The notes: generated by a model not told the origin, from the sequence alone. A DNA stretch of 39,825 bases from Lutibacter flavus (GCA_945903795.1 CAMDPE010000004.1:1-39825); one strand, 5' to 3'; shown: positions 18,272 through 26,681, counted from the stretch's first letter. Numbers and translations: made by a program.

Positions 18272-19120
18272 ATGATGCTTAAAAAATTATTGATGCTATT
18301 AACCATTGTTGGAGTCACTTCAGCAATAAATGCGCAAATTAAAACACCACAACCTAGTCCGGCCGCAAAAATGGAACAAGTTGTTGGTTTAACGGATGTT
18401 ACAATTGAATATTCACGTCCGTCTATGAATGGAAGAACAATTTTTGGAAATTTGGTTCCTTTTGGAGAAGTATGGAGAACCGGCGCTAATGCGAACACAA
18501 AAATTACTTTCAGCAACGATGTTAACATCGATGGAAAAGAATTAAAAAAAGGAACTTACGCTATTTACACCATTCCAAATGCAACTTCTTGGGAAGTTAT
18601 TTTTTACAACGATGCCACCAATTGGGGAAATCCGGAAAAATGGGATGAAAGCAAAGTTGCTTTAAAAACCACTGCAACAGTACAACAACTACCAATGAAA
18701 GTTGAGTCATTTACTTTGATGTTGAATGACTTAAAAAATGATTCTGCTGAATTAGCTATCCTTTGGGAAAATTCGTATGTAGGCGTTAAATTTGAAGTTC
18801 CTACTGATAAAGCAACGATGAAAAGCATTGAAACAGCTTTGGCTGGACCAACAAAAAACGATTATTTTCAGGCCGCCACTTATTATCATACAACAGGAAA
18901 AGATTTAAAACAAGCATTGGAATGGATGAAAAAAGCCACAGCAGGCGATGATCCCGCATTCTGGTACTTGCGCAGAATGAGTTTGATTCAGGCTGATTTA
19001 GGCGACAAAGCCGGAGCAATTGCCACTGCAAAAAAATCATTGGCAGCCGCTGAAAAAGCAGGAAATGCTGATTATGTAAAAATGAATAAAGAATCAATTG
19101 AAGAATGGACAAAAAAATAA
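18272..19120 (+). CDS. Secreted DUF2911 protein with C-terminal helical repeat region
   Basis: A 282-residue protein with a signal peptide (cleavage likely after SAINA, before QIKTPQPSP). The DUF2911 domain (about 25-175) has the family core VTIEYSRPSMNGRTIFGNLVPFGEVWRTGANANT and KKGTYAIYTIPN. The remaining 100 residues look like tetratricopeptide-type helices (YYHTTGKDLKQALEWMKKA, AIATAKKSLAAAEKAG). The function of DUF2911 is unknown; it is common in Bacteroidota periplasm. A shorter DUF2911 gene follows after 86 bases with a dispersed repeat between, so the pair is a tandem duplication with different C-terminal parts. Confidence 0.9.
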   Translation: MMLKKLLMLLTIVGVTSAINAQIKTPQPSPAAKMEQVVGLTDVTIEYSRPSMNGRTIFGNLVPFGEVWRTGANANTKITFSNDVNIDGKELKKGTYAIYTIPNATSWEVIFYNDATNWGNPEKWDESKVALKTTATVQQLPMKVESFTLMLNDLKNDSAELAILWENSYVGVKFEVPTDKATMKSIETALAGPTKNDYFQAATYYHTTGKDLKQALEWMKKATAGDDPAFWYLRRMSLIQADLGDKAGAIATAKKSLAAAEKAGNADYVKMNKESIEEWTKK

Positions 19121-19169
19121 TGAAACGAGCATAACAAATTTTGATACAAAGTAGAATGATTAATAGCGA
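19119..19169 (+). repeat. Dispersed repeat, copy B, between the two DUF2911 genes
   Basis: It begins inside the stop codon of the upstream gene with AATGAAACGAGCATAACAAA and runs to TTAATAGCG. It aligns with the minus strand of positions 52-1 at about 80% identity with one gap. No ORF lies within it. See copy A. Confidence 0.55.
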
Positions 19170-19206
19170 ACAGCAGCTGTACCAATAAAAAATAAAATAT
19201 AAACAG

Positions 19207-19698
19207 ATGAAAAAATTTAAACTTTTATTCTTGTTATTGCTGGTAACCACAATAACATTTGCGCAGGAAAGTCCGAGAAAACAAGCAACCGGTAAAATAG
19301 GTGCGGTAACTGCAACTGTTGATTATGGTTCGCCCAGCGTTAAGGGACGAACTATTTGGGGAGAACTTGTGCCTTACGGTAAAGTTTGGAGAGCCGGAGC
19401 CAATGCAAACACCACTTTTTCATTTGATAAAGATGTTAAAATTGGGAAAAACTCCGTTAAAGCAGGAAAATATGGTTTCTTCATTATTCCTAATGAAAAC
19501 AAAGAGTGGACAATAATTTTGAGCAGTAAAAACGACGCCTGGGGTTCCAATGGATACAATCAGGAACTTGATGTTTTAAGAATGAATGTGAAGCCTATGA
19601 ATACGGATAAGAACCAAGAAGCGTTAGATTATGCCATTGGTGAAAAAGAAATCATCATCAAATGGGCAAAAGTCAAAATCGTAATTCCGGTACAATAA
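19207..19698 (+). CDS. Secreted single-domain DUF2911 protein
   Basis: A 163-residue protein with a clear signal peptide (MKKFKLLFLLLLVTTITFAQ, cleavage after FA). The DUF2911 domain fills the rest: TATVDYGSPSVKGRTIWGEL, VPYGKVWRAGANANTTFSFD, KAGKYGFFIIPN and a closing IIIKWAKVKIVIPVQ strand. It is the short paralogue of the preceding gene, lacking the helical C-terminal region, and is followed by a strong terminator. Function unknown; periplasmic location inferred from the signal peptide. Confidence 0.9.
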   Translation: MKKFKLLFLLLLVTTITFAQESPRKQATGKIGAVTATVDYGSPSVKGRTIWGELVPYGKVWRAGANANTTFSFDKDVKIGKNSVKAGKYGFFIIPNENKEWTIILSSKNDAWGSNGYNQELDVLRMNVKPMNTDKNQEALDYAIGEKEIIIKWAKVKIVIPVQ

Positions 19699-19718
19699 AC
19701 TGCATTTTACAAAATAAT

Positions 19719-19760
19719 AAAAAAGCTGTCTGAAAATTGAATTTTTAGACAGCTTTTTTT
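19719..19760 (+). terminator. Intrinsic terminator after the DUF2911 pair
   Basis: Stem AAAAAAGCTGTCT (19719-19731) with AGACAGCTTTTTT (19747-19759), extended inward by a G-T and four A-T pairs, then a T-run. It would also work in part for the convergent Bro-N gene. Confidence 0.88.
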
Positions 19761-19828
19761 ATGTTGTTATATGAAGAGTTAAAGTTATTTTCTTTAGATT
19801 TTTATGACTTTTCCAGTGGGTCGTGAAA

Positions 19829-20662
19829 TTATTCTTTTCTTCTTTTATTTTCCAAAAGTGCTTTTGCAGCAATAGGCGTCACTACTTTTTTACCGGTTTT
19901 ATCTTCCAATTCTTTTAGAGCAACTTTGGCCACATTACCGCCTTGTTGTGCTACTTTTTGACTTTCTGTAAAATTCTTTGGGTTTATTGCCTGCGAAATA
20001 TCTTTGGTGGAAGCTTCTGCCAACATATTCAAAATCAATTCGGTATTCGTCATATTGTCCCTAAGATTTTCTTTTTTCAACCCTTTTAAAATTCTATATT
20101 CTTTGGTTGTTTTTTCAGACCAGGCTTTGGTGATGATATCTGTTAATATGGCAAATTGAGTACCTTCTTTTAAACCTTTACTTTTCCACTCGTCGGTAAG
20201 TTCTTTACGTATTTCAATGCTTTTTAAGCGCTGGTTAATCCAGCTTTCAGAATAGCCCAATTGTAAATAATGTTCCAAAGCCCTGTCTATAGATAATTCC
20301 GGATCCTGCATTTCGTCGAGCCGTTCGCTTCCAACCTGAGCCAACCAAAGTTTAAAAGGCTCTGCCTTTGGTGATGGAATAGATTGTATTAATCGAAACA
20401 ATTCCGTTGTGTTTAAACAATCCGTTGCATATTTTTTCCCGTCGGCTGCAACAAATTTCAGTTGTACGATATTTTCGTACAACTGGCTTCCTTCTTTTGT
20501 CAGTTTCTTTTTTAAGTCAGTCCAATATCTCTTAGGAATAGAACTTTCTGTTAAAATCTCAACAACATCAACAATAGAAAAATACCAGGTTTCTTTTTCT
20601 TCATTCCATAAAGAACGAACTTGCTTTTGTTCAAACAGTTTTAATACGGTTTCTTTTGTCAT
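19829..20662 (-). CDS. Bro-N domain / DinD-like protein
   Basis: A 277-residue protein from the ATG at 20662; an in-frame TTG nine bases upstream is less likely. Residues about 14-120 form a Bro-N domain (VRSLWNEEKETWYFSIVDVV; CLNTTELFRLIQSIPSPKAE), found in phage antirepressors. The C-terminal half resembles E. coli DNA-damage-inducible DinD: both have LKK followed by (N/S)TEL--N and a final GK-VVTP or EELPTP tail. DinD acts on RecA in E. coli; whether this protein does so is unknown. It stands alone between the DUF2911 pair and the symporter operon, with no other phage genes near. Confidence 0.75.
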   Translation of the reverse strand: MTKETVLKLFEQKQVRSLWNEEKETWYFSIVDVVEILTESSIPKRYWTDLKKKLTKEGSQLYENIVQLKFVAADGKKYATDCLNTTELFRLIQSIPSPKAEPFKLWLAQVGSERLDEMQDPELSIDRALEHYLQLGYSESWINQRLKSIEIRKELTDEWKSKGLKEGTQFAILTDIITKAWSEKTTKEYRILKGLKKENLRDNMTNTELILNMLAEASTKDISQAINPKNFTESQKVAQQGGNVAKVALKELEDKTGKKVVTPIAAKALLENKRRKE

Positions 20663-20720
20663 AATTTTCAACTTTTTTTTAAAGATACCATAATTTTAAC
20701 TTAAAAAAAATTTAAAAAAA

Positions 20721-22418
20721 TCACTCTTTTACTTCTGAAGCTGAAAGTCCCTGAATCAATATTGCGATACCCATCACCAACATACAACCAAATAAATTCA
20801 GCCATAAATAAGGCATCCAATCGTAAATATAGCCAACAATTACAATGACTTGTGTAATTAATGCCGCAACAAAAACCGCATTGCTTTTTACGTATTTCAC
20901 AAAAAATGCCAGTAAAAATATGCCCAAAATGTTTCCGTAAAAAATGGAACCGATGATGTTGACCAGCTGAATTAAATTGTCGAATAAATTGGCAAAACAG
21001 GCAAATGTGATTGCCAATATTCCCCAAAGCAGCGTGAACCATTTGGAAGCTTTCACATAATGCCGGTCGTCTTTTACCGTCTTTTCATTTCTTTTATACA
21101 AATCGATAACCGTTGTGCTCGCCAATGCATTAAGTTCAGAAGCGGTGCTGGACATGGCTGCCGAAAGAATTACCGCCAGCAACAATCCAATCAATCCTCT
21201 GGGAAGATTGTTGAGAATAAAATGAATAAAAACGTAATCTTTATCATTGGTTTCAACCAAATTATTGGCTTTTTTAATGATTTCTTTGGCTTGTTCCCTG
21301 TTTTCCAATTCTAACAAATTCAAGGCCTGAATTTCCTTTACCGATTTTTCTTGCTGAAGTGTATTGTTTTCGCTTTCAAGAGAAATTCCATAGTTCAAAT
21401 TCGCAACAGATTTGCTTTTTTCAATCTCTAAATGTTTATTTTCCAATACTTTATATTCTTCGGAATAAATCGAATTTTTAACGGCTGTATCGGCTGCCGG
21501 ATTGAAATTTAAGGGTGAAGCGTTGAATTGATAAAAAACAAACACCATCACGCCCACCAACAAAATAAAAAATTGCATCGGTACTTTTAACAATCCGTTA
21601 AAAATAAGTCCGAGTTGCATTTCTTTCATCGATTTCCCCGACAAATAGCGTTGCACCTGACTTTGGTCTGTGCCAAAATAAGACAGCGCCAAAAAGCTTC
21701 CGCCAATAATGCCGCTCCAAAAAGTATAGCGATTTTCAAAATTAAAAGAGAAATCCAACACTTCCATTTTACCGCTGGCTCCGGCAATTTTAAGTGCTTT
21801 GGAAAATGTTATGTCTGCTGGTAAATAGCTGACGATTAAATAAAATGCCACAAACATTCCGAAGAAAATAACCGCCATCTGTTGCTTTTGCGTTATGTTC
21901 ACTGCTTTTGTTCCGCCGGTTACGGTGTAAATAATTACCAAAGCGCCAATAATAATGTTTAAAGTGTTCAAATCCCAGCCCAAAACGGCCGATAAAATAA
22001 TGGCTGGCGCAAAAATGGTGATTCCGGCTGCCAAACCACGCTGAATTAAAAATAAAATAGCGGCTATAGTTCTGGTTTTTAAATCGAATCGGGTTTCTAA
22101 ATATTCATAGGCGGTAAATACGTTTAATCGGTGGTAAATGGGGATGAAAACCAAGCAAATAACCACCATCGCAATAGGCAATCCGAAATAAAATTGCACA
22201 AAACCCATGCCGCTGTGAAATGCCTGACCGGGCGTTGATAAAAAGGTGATGGCGCTGGCTTGCGTTGCCATAACCGAGAGACCAATTGTCCACCATTTTG
22301 CTTCGCTCCCGCCTTTAATATAGTCGGTTACGTTTTTGCTTCCCTGTGTCTTCCATGCACCATACAAAACAATAAATCCCAATGTGCCGATAAGCACCAA
22401 CCAGTCCAGCCACTGCAT
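20721..22418 (-). CDS. Sodium:solute symporter (SSS family)
   Basis: A 565-residue multi-spanning transporter. It has the SSS landmarks: VTDYIKGGSEAKWWTIGLSVMATQAS in helix one, a YLETRFD segment, SYFGTDQSQVQRYLSGKS and AMSSTASELNALAST. An unusual charged insertion at about 303-395 (SEEYKVLENKHLEIEKSKS ... REQAKEIIKKANNLVETNDK) interrupts the membrane part and is predicted helical. The ATG is one base after the stop of a 34-residue microprotein gene, itself one base after the PIG-L gene. The solute is unknown; an amino sugar or similar product of the deacetylase is a reasonable inference. Confidence 0.93.
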   Translation of the reverse strand: MQWLDWLVLIGTLGFIVLYGAWKTQGSKNVTDYIKGGSEAKWWTIGLSVMATQASAITFLSTPGQAFHSGMGFVQFYFGLPIAMVVICLVFIPIYHRLNVFTAYEYLETRFDLKTRTIAAILFLIQRGLAAGITIFAPAIILSAVLGWDLNTLNIIIGALVIIYTVTGGTKAVNITQKQQMAVIFFGMFVAFYLIVSYLPADITFSKALKIAGASGKMEVLDFSFNFENRYTFWSGIIGGSFLALSYFGTDQSQVQRYLSGKSMKEMQLGLIFNGLLKVPMQFFILLVGVMVFVFYQFNASPLNFNPAADTAVKNSIYSEEYKVLENKHLEIEKSKSVANLNYGISLESENNTLQQEKSVKEIQALNLLELENREQAKEIIKKANNLVETNDKDYVFIHFILNNLPRGLIGLLLAVILSAAMSSTASELNALASTTVIDLYKRNEKTVKDDRHYVKASKWFTLLWGILAITFACFANLFDNLIQLVNIIGSIFYGNILGIFLLAFFVKYVKSNAVFVAALITQVIVIVGYIYDWMPYLWLNLFGCMLVMGIAILIQGLSASEVKE

Positions 22419-22419
22419 A

Positions 22420-22524
22420 TCAGGAGAAATTTTTCATGATGACATAAAACAGCACAATATAAACCGCGTTTGCAAGTAAAACAAAGGTATATTCCTTTTT
22501 CCAGACGTATTTTTGTTTATCCAT
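22420..22524 (-). CDS. 34-residue single-pass membrane microprotein in the PIG-L/symporter operon
   Basis: ATG at 22524, stop at 22422-22420. The peptide begins MDKQKYVWKKEYTFVLLANA and continues VYIVLFYVIMKNFS: a basic cytosolic start, one hydrophobic helix (about 13-30), and a short end. It starts one base after the PIG-L stop (TAAGATG) and ends one base before the symporter start (TGATATG), which argues strongly for real, coupled translation. It is far shorter than the DUF4212-type small subunits known for some SSS symporters. A role as a symporter accessory subunit is inference. Confidence 0.72.
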   Translation of the reverse strand: MDKQKYVWKKEYTFVLLANAVYIVLFYVIMKNFS

Positions 22525-22525
22525 C

Positions 22526-25042
22526 TTAGTTTTTTAAAGGTTTTTCCGTCTTGTTTTTTCCTATTGAAAGCATATTCGCGAACAATTTATAAGCACCTGA
22601 AACGCCTTCAGGCAATTCCCTGAAAAAACTTAATCCAGTGTAAATAAAATTCCCTTTGCCGTATTTGGCAACCAGCAAACTTCCTGTGCTTTCGGGGTCG
22701 TTCTTATCGTTCATGCTTAAAATTGCTTCAAATTTCGGATCCCATTCGCTTGGAAAATACAAACCGCGTTCCTGAACCCAGCCTTCAAAATCCTTATCAG
22801 TAATTTTATTGGGGAAATTCAACAGTTCATGGGCAGGATTGATCATCCGAACTTCGGCATCTTCTTCCGTAACCCTGTCGTTTGATAATTTTAATGGAAA
22901 TGGTGCCGGAGAATCAACTTTAAGTCGGGAATTGGTGTTATACTGAACAATTAATGTTCCACCATTTTCTGCATAACTGTGCAGGAATCTCTGATAAAAT
23001 TTCGCCCGGTCATTGGTATTATAAGCCCTGATTCCAAGCACAATCACATCGAAATTTACCAATTTTTCTGGCGTAATATCATCCTCATTTAATTCAACAA
23101 CGGTGTAGCCCATTTGACGTAAAGCGGTTGGAACGGCATCGCCGGCTCCCTGAATGTAGCCGATCACTTGCCCTTTTTTCTCAATGGATAACCGCACCAA
23201 TTTTGCTTCTGAAGGCATAATCACCGATTGAAATGGAATGTGATTGTAATTAATTTCAACCAATTCATTGGTGTATTTGCTGTTGCCAATTTGCACCACC
23301 GGATTGATAAATGCTTCGGCCGCTTTGGAAGGCGGCTTCACTTCAAATTCAAAATTTTGCTCCTCGCCTTTTTCCTTTAGATTGAACGAAAAACTTTTTG
23401 GGGAAACATTCCAAAATTCAGGAATGTTTAAGGACAGGTTTCCGCTTAAATTTTCTTTGATGGCTTTCACCTTAACACTAATTTTTTGGGCGTTTTCATT
23501 CGCAAAAATATAGGCTTTTTCACCAAAGGCAGCAGAAACTTCGGGCAGTATTTCAAAAGGTTTGTACACCTCTCCTTTTACAGGATCGTTGTATTTGTAA
23601 ACCACATTTTTGGCAAAAAGAATGACAAATCCGTTCACATTAACCTTAAAATTCGCCACGATAACTCTTGGCGTCTCAGGCAAACCAATCAAATTTTGAT
23701 CGGAAACCTGATACATACCTATACTTCCTTTTTCGCGCAGCCAATATGGTGAAGTTTGCTGAATCTCCGAAGGAATTGTAATTGTTAAGGCAAAAGTATT
23801 TGCTATATTTTGCTTTAAGGAAACCAAAGAATCCAATTGCGCATTTAGAGGCGAGATTTCCACTGATTCCAGCGAAATATTTGCATTACTCCTGTTCACC
23901 ACTTCAATTTTTAAGGTATTTTTTGAATTTGCCGTTGTTGATGCATTATTCGCCACAACTTCTAAATACAATCCGGCGCAAGCCGCAATAATTGCTGTAA
24001 TTTCATCGGATTTCAGTTGTTTCCAATGCTCATCTTTTAATTGCTGAATTAATTTATAGGCTTCAATTAAACCGGGAATGCTCTCGGCAGGATTTCTAAA
24101 ATTGTAATCGGCTTCTGTTTTTTGTATAATTTTTCCGATTTCCTTTCCGCCTTCTACGCGATTCCAGGAAGTATCTATGCCGTCAAAAACATTTTTATTT
24201 GTGGGAAAATCACCTTTCAAAAACTCTAAATATTCCTTTTCCGTGCCTCGGGAACCCATACTTCCAAAACCTTGCGATTCGTGCTTGCTCCTGCTTAAAG
24301 AAGCGATTTCGCTGTTAGAAAGGCCTTTGCTCACATAATAAGTACCGATTTCAAGCGACAATAAATTGGTTTTATCGGCCTTGTTGAAATTTTCTTCACT
24401 TCCGTAAAACCACCATGACGTGTTAAAAAACAAGCGTTTCGGCTGCCAAATGGCATCGTTTTGCAAATGTGTTTTGTAGGTTTTGTCTGAAGCCAAATCA
24501 AATGCCTCAACGCCTAACATTGCAGAAGAAGTATGATGTCCGTGCGTTGTTCCCGGAGTTTTGTGATTGAATCTGTTGATGATTACATCGGGTTTTAATT
24601 TTCTGATGGTTGCCACCACATCATTTAAAACAGCTTCCTTATTCCACATAATGAGCGTTTCATCGGGATGTTTTGAATAGCCAAAATCGTTGGCGCGCGT
24701 AAAAAATTGTTCGCCGCCATCAATGCGCCTTGCCGCCAATAATTCCTGAGTTCTGATAACACCCAACAATTCGCTGAGTTCCGGTCCGATTAAATTTTGT
24801 CCGCCATCACCTCTTGTGATGCTTAAATATGCGGTACGTGCTTTTACATCGTTGGCAAAATAAGAAATAAGGCGAGTATTTTCATCATCGGGATGCGCTG
24901 CGATGTACAAAACCGTTCCTAAAAAGTTAAGTTTTTGAATGGATTCGTAGATTTCTCCGGAAGTTGGTTTTTTTGGTGCTTGCGCAAAAGATATGGAGAT
25001 GCAAAAGATTGAAAGGAATAAAAAGGAAACTATTTTCTTCAT
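22526..25042 (-). CDS. Secreted PIG-L (LmbE-like) deacetylase, large multidomain form
   Basis: An 838-residue protein with a signal peptide (cleavage after FCISISFA). The PIG-L zinc deacetylase domain (about 40-280) shows H50-P-D-D-E54 and H166-G-H-H169, the metal and catalytic motifs. After it come beta-rich regions (about 370-620) resembling NEW3/CARDB-type modules, and a C-terminal flavodoxin/GATase-like domain (about 640-830; DVIVLGIRAYNTNDRAK, GKGNFIYTGLSFFRELP). Known PIG-L enzymes remove N-acetyl groups from GlcNAc-type substrates. The periplasmic location plus the coupled symporter suggests deacetylation outside followed by uptake. Bacillithiol BshB enzymes are much smaller and cytosolic. 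Confidence 0.92.
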   Translation of the reverse strand: MKKIVSFLFLSIFCISISFAQAPKKPTSGEIYESIQKLNFLGTVLYIAAHPDDENTRLISYFANDVKARTAYLSITRGDGGQNLIGPELSELLGVIRTQELLAARRIDGGEQFFTRANDFGYSKHPDETLIMWNKEAVLNDVVATIRKLKPDVIINRFNHKTPGTTHGHHTSSAMLGVEAFDLASDKTYKTHLQNDAIWQPKRLFFNTSWWFYGSEENFNKADKTNLLSLEIGTYYVSKGLSNSEIASLSRSKHESQGFGSMGSRGTEKEYLEFLKGDFPTNKNVFDGIDTSWNRVEGGKEIGKIIQKTEADYNFRNPAESIPGLIEAYKLIQQLKDEHWKQLKSDEITAIIAACAGLYLEVVANNASTTANSKNTLKIEVVNRSNANISLESVEISPLNAQLDSLVSLKQNIANTFALTITIPSEIQQTSPYWLREKGSIGMYQVSDQNLIGLPETPRVIVANFKVNVNGFVILFAKNVVYKYNDPVKGEVYKPFEILPEVSAAFGEKAYIFANENAQKISVKVKAIKENLSGNLSLNIPEFWNVSPKSFSFNLKEKGEEQNFEFEVKPPSKAAEAFINPVVQIGNSKYTNELVEINYNHIPFQSVIMPSEAKLVRLSIEKKGQVIGYIQGAGDAVPTALRQMGYTVVELNEDDITPEKLVNFDVIVLGIRAYNTNDRAKFYQRFLHSYAENGGTLIVQYNTNSRLKVDSPAPFPLKLSNDRVTEEDAEVRMINPAHELLNFPNKITDKDFEGWVQERGLYFPSEWDPKFEAILSMNDKNDPESTGSLLVAKYGKGNFIYTGLSFFRELPEGVSGAYKLFANMLSIGKNKTEKPLKN

Positions 25043-25067
25043 TTATTATTGATTTTTTAGCAGAAAT

Positions 25068-25075
25068 CAAATATA
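25068..25075 (-). promoter_or_regulatory. -7 promoter element for the PIG-L operon
   Basis: TATATTTG on the minus strand, 25 bases before the ATG at 25042. No TTG at the -33 distance. Confidence 0.45.
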
Positions 25076-25172
25076 AAATTAAATTTTAGACTTCACTTTT
25101 TTTTATGAAGGTATTAACATTTTAGTATCCTGGAAAGTTGGAAAGTAATAATTGATATTTAGAAATTTACTT

Positions 25173-25212
25173 TTAACCGCAAAGACGCAAAGAAAAAACG
25201 CAAAATGCGCAA
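25173..25212 (+). repeat. Dispersed CGCAAAGACGCAAAG-type repeat
   Basis: AACCGCAAAGACGCAAAG, then AACGCAAAATGCGCAA. The word structure is like the CACAAAGACAC/ATTCACAAAG repeats that flank the GxxExxY gene at 33719-34178, so it may be a remnant of such an element. The AT-rich sequence on either side (25076-25172 and 25213-25279) shows no gene. Confidence 0.45.
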
Positions 25213-25279
25213 TCTTGTTTTGGATAATATTTTATTACGACACATTTAAAATCGTAAATCAAAAATCGTAATTCAATTT

Positions 25280-25388
25280 GCGTTAGGGATTGAGCGGGTT
25301 GTTTGAGCGCTCCCGATTTTTCGGGACGCGAGTAGTGAAAGCCCGCCCGCCTTTTCGGCGGGAACGCCCAACAAAAAGTCGGGCAGAC
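25280..25388. repeat. GC-rich palindromic intergenic element
   Basis: This stretch is much richer in GC than its surroundings and opens with GCGTTAGGGATTGAGCGGG. It contains the palindrome GAGCGCTC (25305-25312), the hairpin TCCCGA-tttt-TCGGGA (25311-25326) and the hairpin CCCGCC-ttttc-GGCGGG (25346-25362). The opening matches what I recall of a dispersed repeat common between flavobacterial genes. It contains no ORF and is probably a REP-like mobile unit lying between the PIG-L and dnaN promoters. Confidence 0.55.
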
Positions 25389-25478
25389 TCTAAAGCATCT
25401 TTTACGACTTAAAATTGCTGCATATTATATATTGATAACGTGTTAATAAAAAATCTTTTTATAACAACATATTTAGAA

Positions 25479-25486
25479 TATATTTG
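25479..25486 (+). promoter_or_regulatory. -7 promoter element for dnaN
   Basis: TATATTTG, 27 bases before the dnaN ATG. The -33 region is TCTTTTTA rather than TTTG. Confidence 0.5.
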
Positions 25487-25513
25487 TAACTCATTCCATT
25501 AAAAAAATCATAA

Positions 25514-26632
25514 ATGAAATTCATAGTATCAAGCGGACAATTATTAAAACAACTTCAGGTATTGGGAGGCGTTATCAACAGCAACAATACATTACCAATT
25601 TTAGATAATTTTTTGTTCGAATTAAAAGAAAATGAACTAAAAATATCAGCTTCGGATTTGGAAACAATCATGAGCACCGTTATTGAAGTGGAATCAGAAT
25701 CGGAAGGATCTGTGGCAATTTCAGCAAGATTATTACTGGATACTTTAAAAACATTTCCGAACCAGCCTTTGACTTTCAAAACTGAAGAAAACAGCACCAT
25801 TGAAATTAGCTCGAGCCACGGGAAATATGATATGGCGTATTTTGACGGCAATGAATTTCCAAAAGCGGTAACGCTTGAGTCGCCAAGCAGCACCACAATT
25901 CCGGGCGATGTTCTGGCCACGGCGATTTCTAAAACAATATTTGCAGCCGGAAGCGACGATTTAAGGCCTGTAATGAGCGGCGTATTTTTTCAGTTTAATG
26001 CAAATGATTTAACATTTGTGGCAACAGATGCTCATAAATTGGTAAAATATACAAGAACTGATGTTACCGCAAACCAACCTGCGGAATTCATTATGCCTAA
26101 AAAACCTTTAAACTTATTGAAAGGAATTTTAGCCGGATCAAATAGCGATGTGACCATCGAATATAACAATTCGAACGCAAAATTCATTTTTGACAATGTG
26201 GTGTTGGTTTGTAGATTGATAGACGGAAAATATCCAAATTATGAAGCCGTTATTCCAAAAGAAAATCCGAACAAACTGACTGTTGACCGAGGAACTTTTT
26301 TAAACTCGGTGAAACGTGTATCAATTTTCTCAAGCAAAACAACGCACCAAATTCGTTTGAAAATGGCCGGAACAGAATTAAATATTTCTGCGGAAGATAT
26401 CGATTATTCAAACAAAGCAGAAGAGCGTTTGGCTTGTGATTACCAAGGCGACGATATGCAAATTGGCTTTAACTCCCGTTTTTTAACCGAAATGCTGAGC
26501 AATTTAAACTCTAATGATGTATTGATTGAAATGTCGATGCCAAACAGGGCCGGAATTTTAACGCCTGCCGACGGAATTGAAGAAGGTGAATTTATTACCA
26601 TGTTGGTAATGCCGGTGATGTTGAATAATTAA
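25514..26632 (+). CDS. dnaN: DNA polymerase III subunit beta (sliding clamp)
   Basis: A 372-residue beta clamp, the usual length. It begins MKFIVSSGQLLKQLQVLGGV and has the three repeated clamp domains. Typical segments are ISARLLLDTLKTFPNQPLTF, DDLRPVMSGVFFQF, FVATDAHKLVKYT and the C-terminal EGEFITMLVMPVML. It rings DNA and tethers polymerase III. dnaA is not nearby, and I saw no origin-like DnaA-box cluster. A terminator follows directly. Confidence 0.97.
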   Translation: MKFIVSSGQLLKQLQVLGGVINSNNTLPILDNFLFELKENELKISASDLETIMSTVIEVESESEGSVAISARLLLDTLKTFPNQPLTFKTEENSTIEISSSHGKYDMAYFDGNEFPKAVTLESPSSTTIPGDVLATAISKTIFAAGSDDLRPVMSGVFFQFNANDLTFVATDAHKLVKYTRTDVTANQPAEFIMPKKPLNLLKGILAGSNSDVTIEYNNSNAKFIFDNVVLVCRLIDGKYPNYEAVIPKENPNKLTVDRGTFLNSVKRVSIFSSKTTHQIRLKMAGTELNISAEDIDYSNKAEERLACDYQGDDMQIGFNSRFLTEMLSNLNSNDVLIEMSMPNRAGILTPADGIEEGEFITMLVMPVMLNN

Positions 26633-26654
26633 ATCATTTTAAATAGAAAACTTT

Positions 26655-26681
26655 AAAAATCCGCTATTCGCGGATTTTTTT
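26655..26681 (+). terminator. Intrinsic terminator after dnaN
   Basis: Stem ATCCGC / GCGGAT (26659-26664 with 26670-26675), extended by an A-run pairing with the trailing T-run, five-base loop. Confidence 0.85.

Noticed and set aside
20701-21042. Minus-strand frame overlapping the symporter 3' end
   Set aside because: It is a different frame of a well-supported transporter gene, with a Cys/His-rich translation typical of shadow frames.
22526-25042. Bacillithiol deacetylase BshB
   Set aside because: The protein is secreted and more than three times the size of BshB enzymes, with extra beta-rich domains.
25280-25388. tRNA or rRNA fragment in the GC-rich stretch
   Set aside because: No cloverleaf, anticodon arm or T-loop consensus could be formed; hairpins with TTTT loops fit a REP-like element better.
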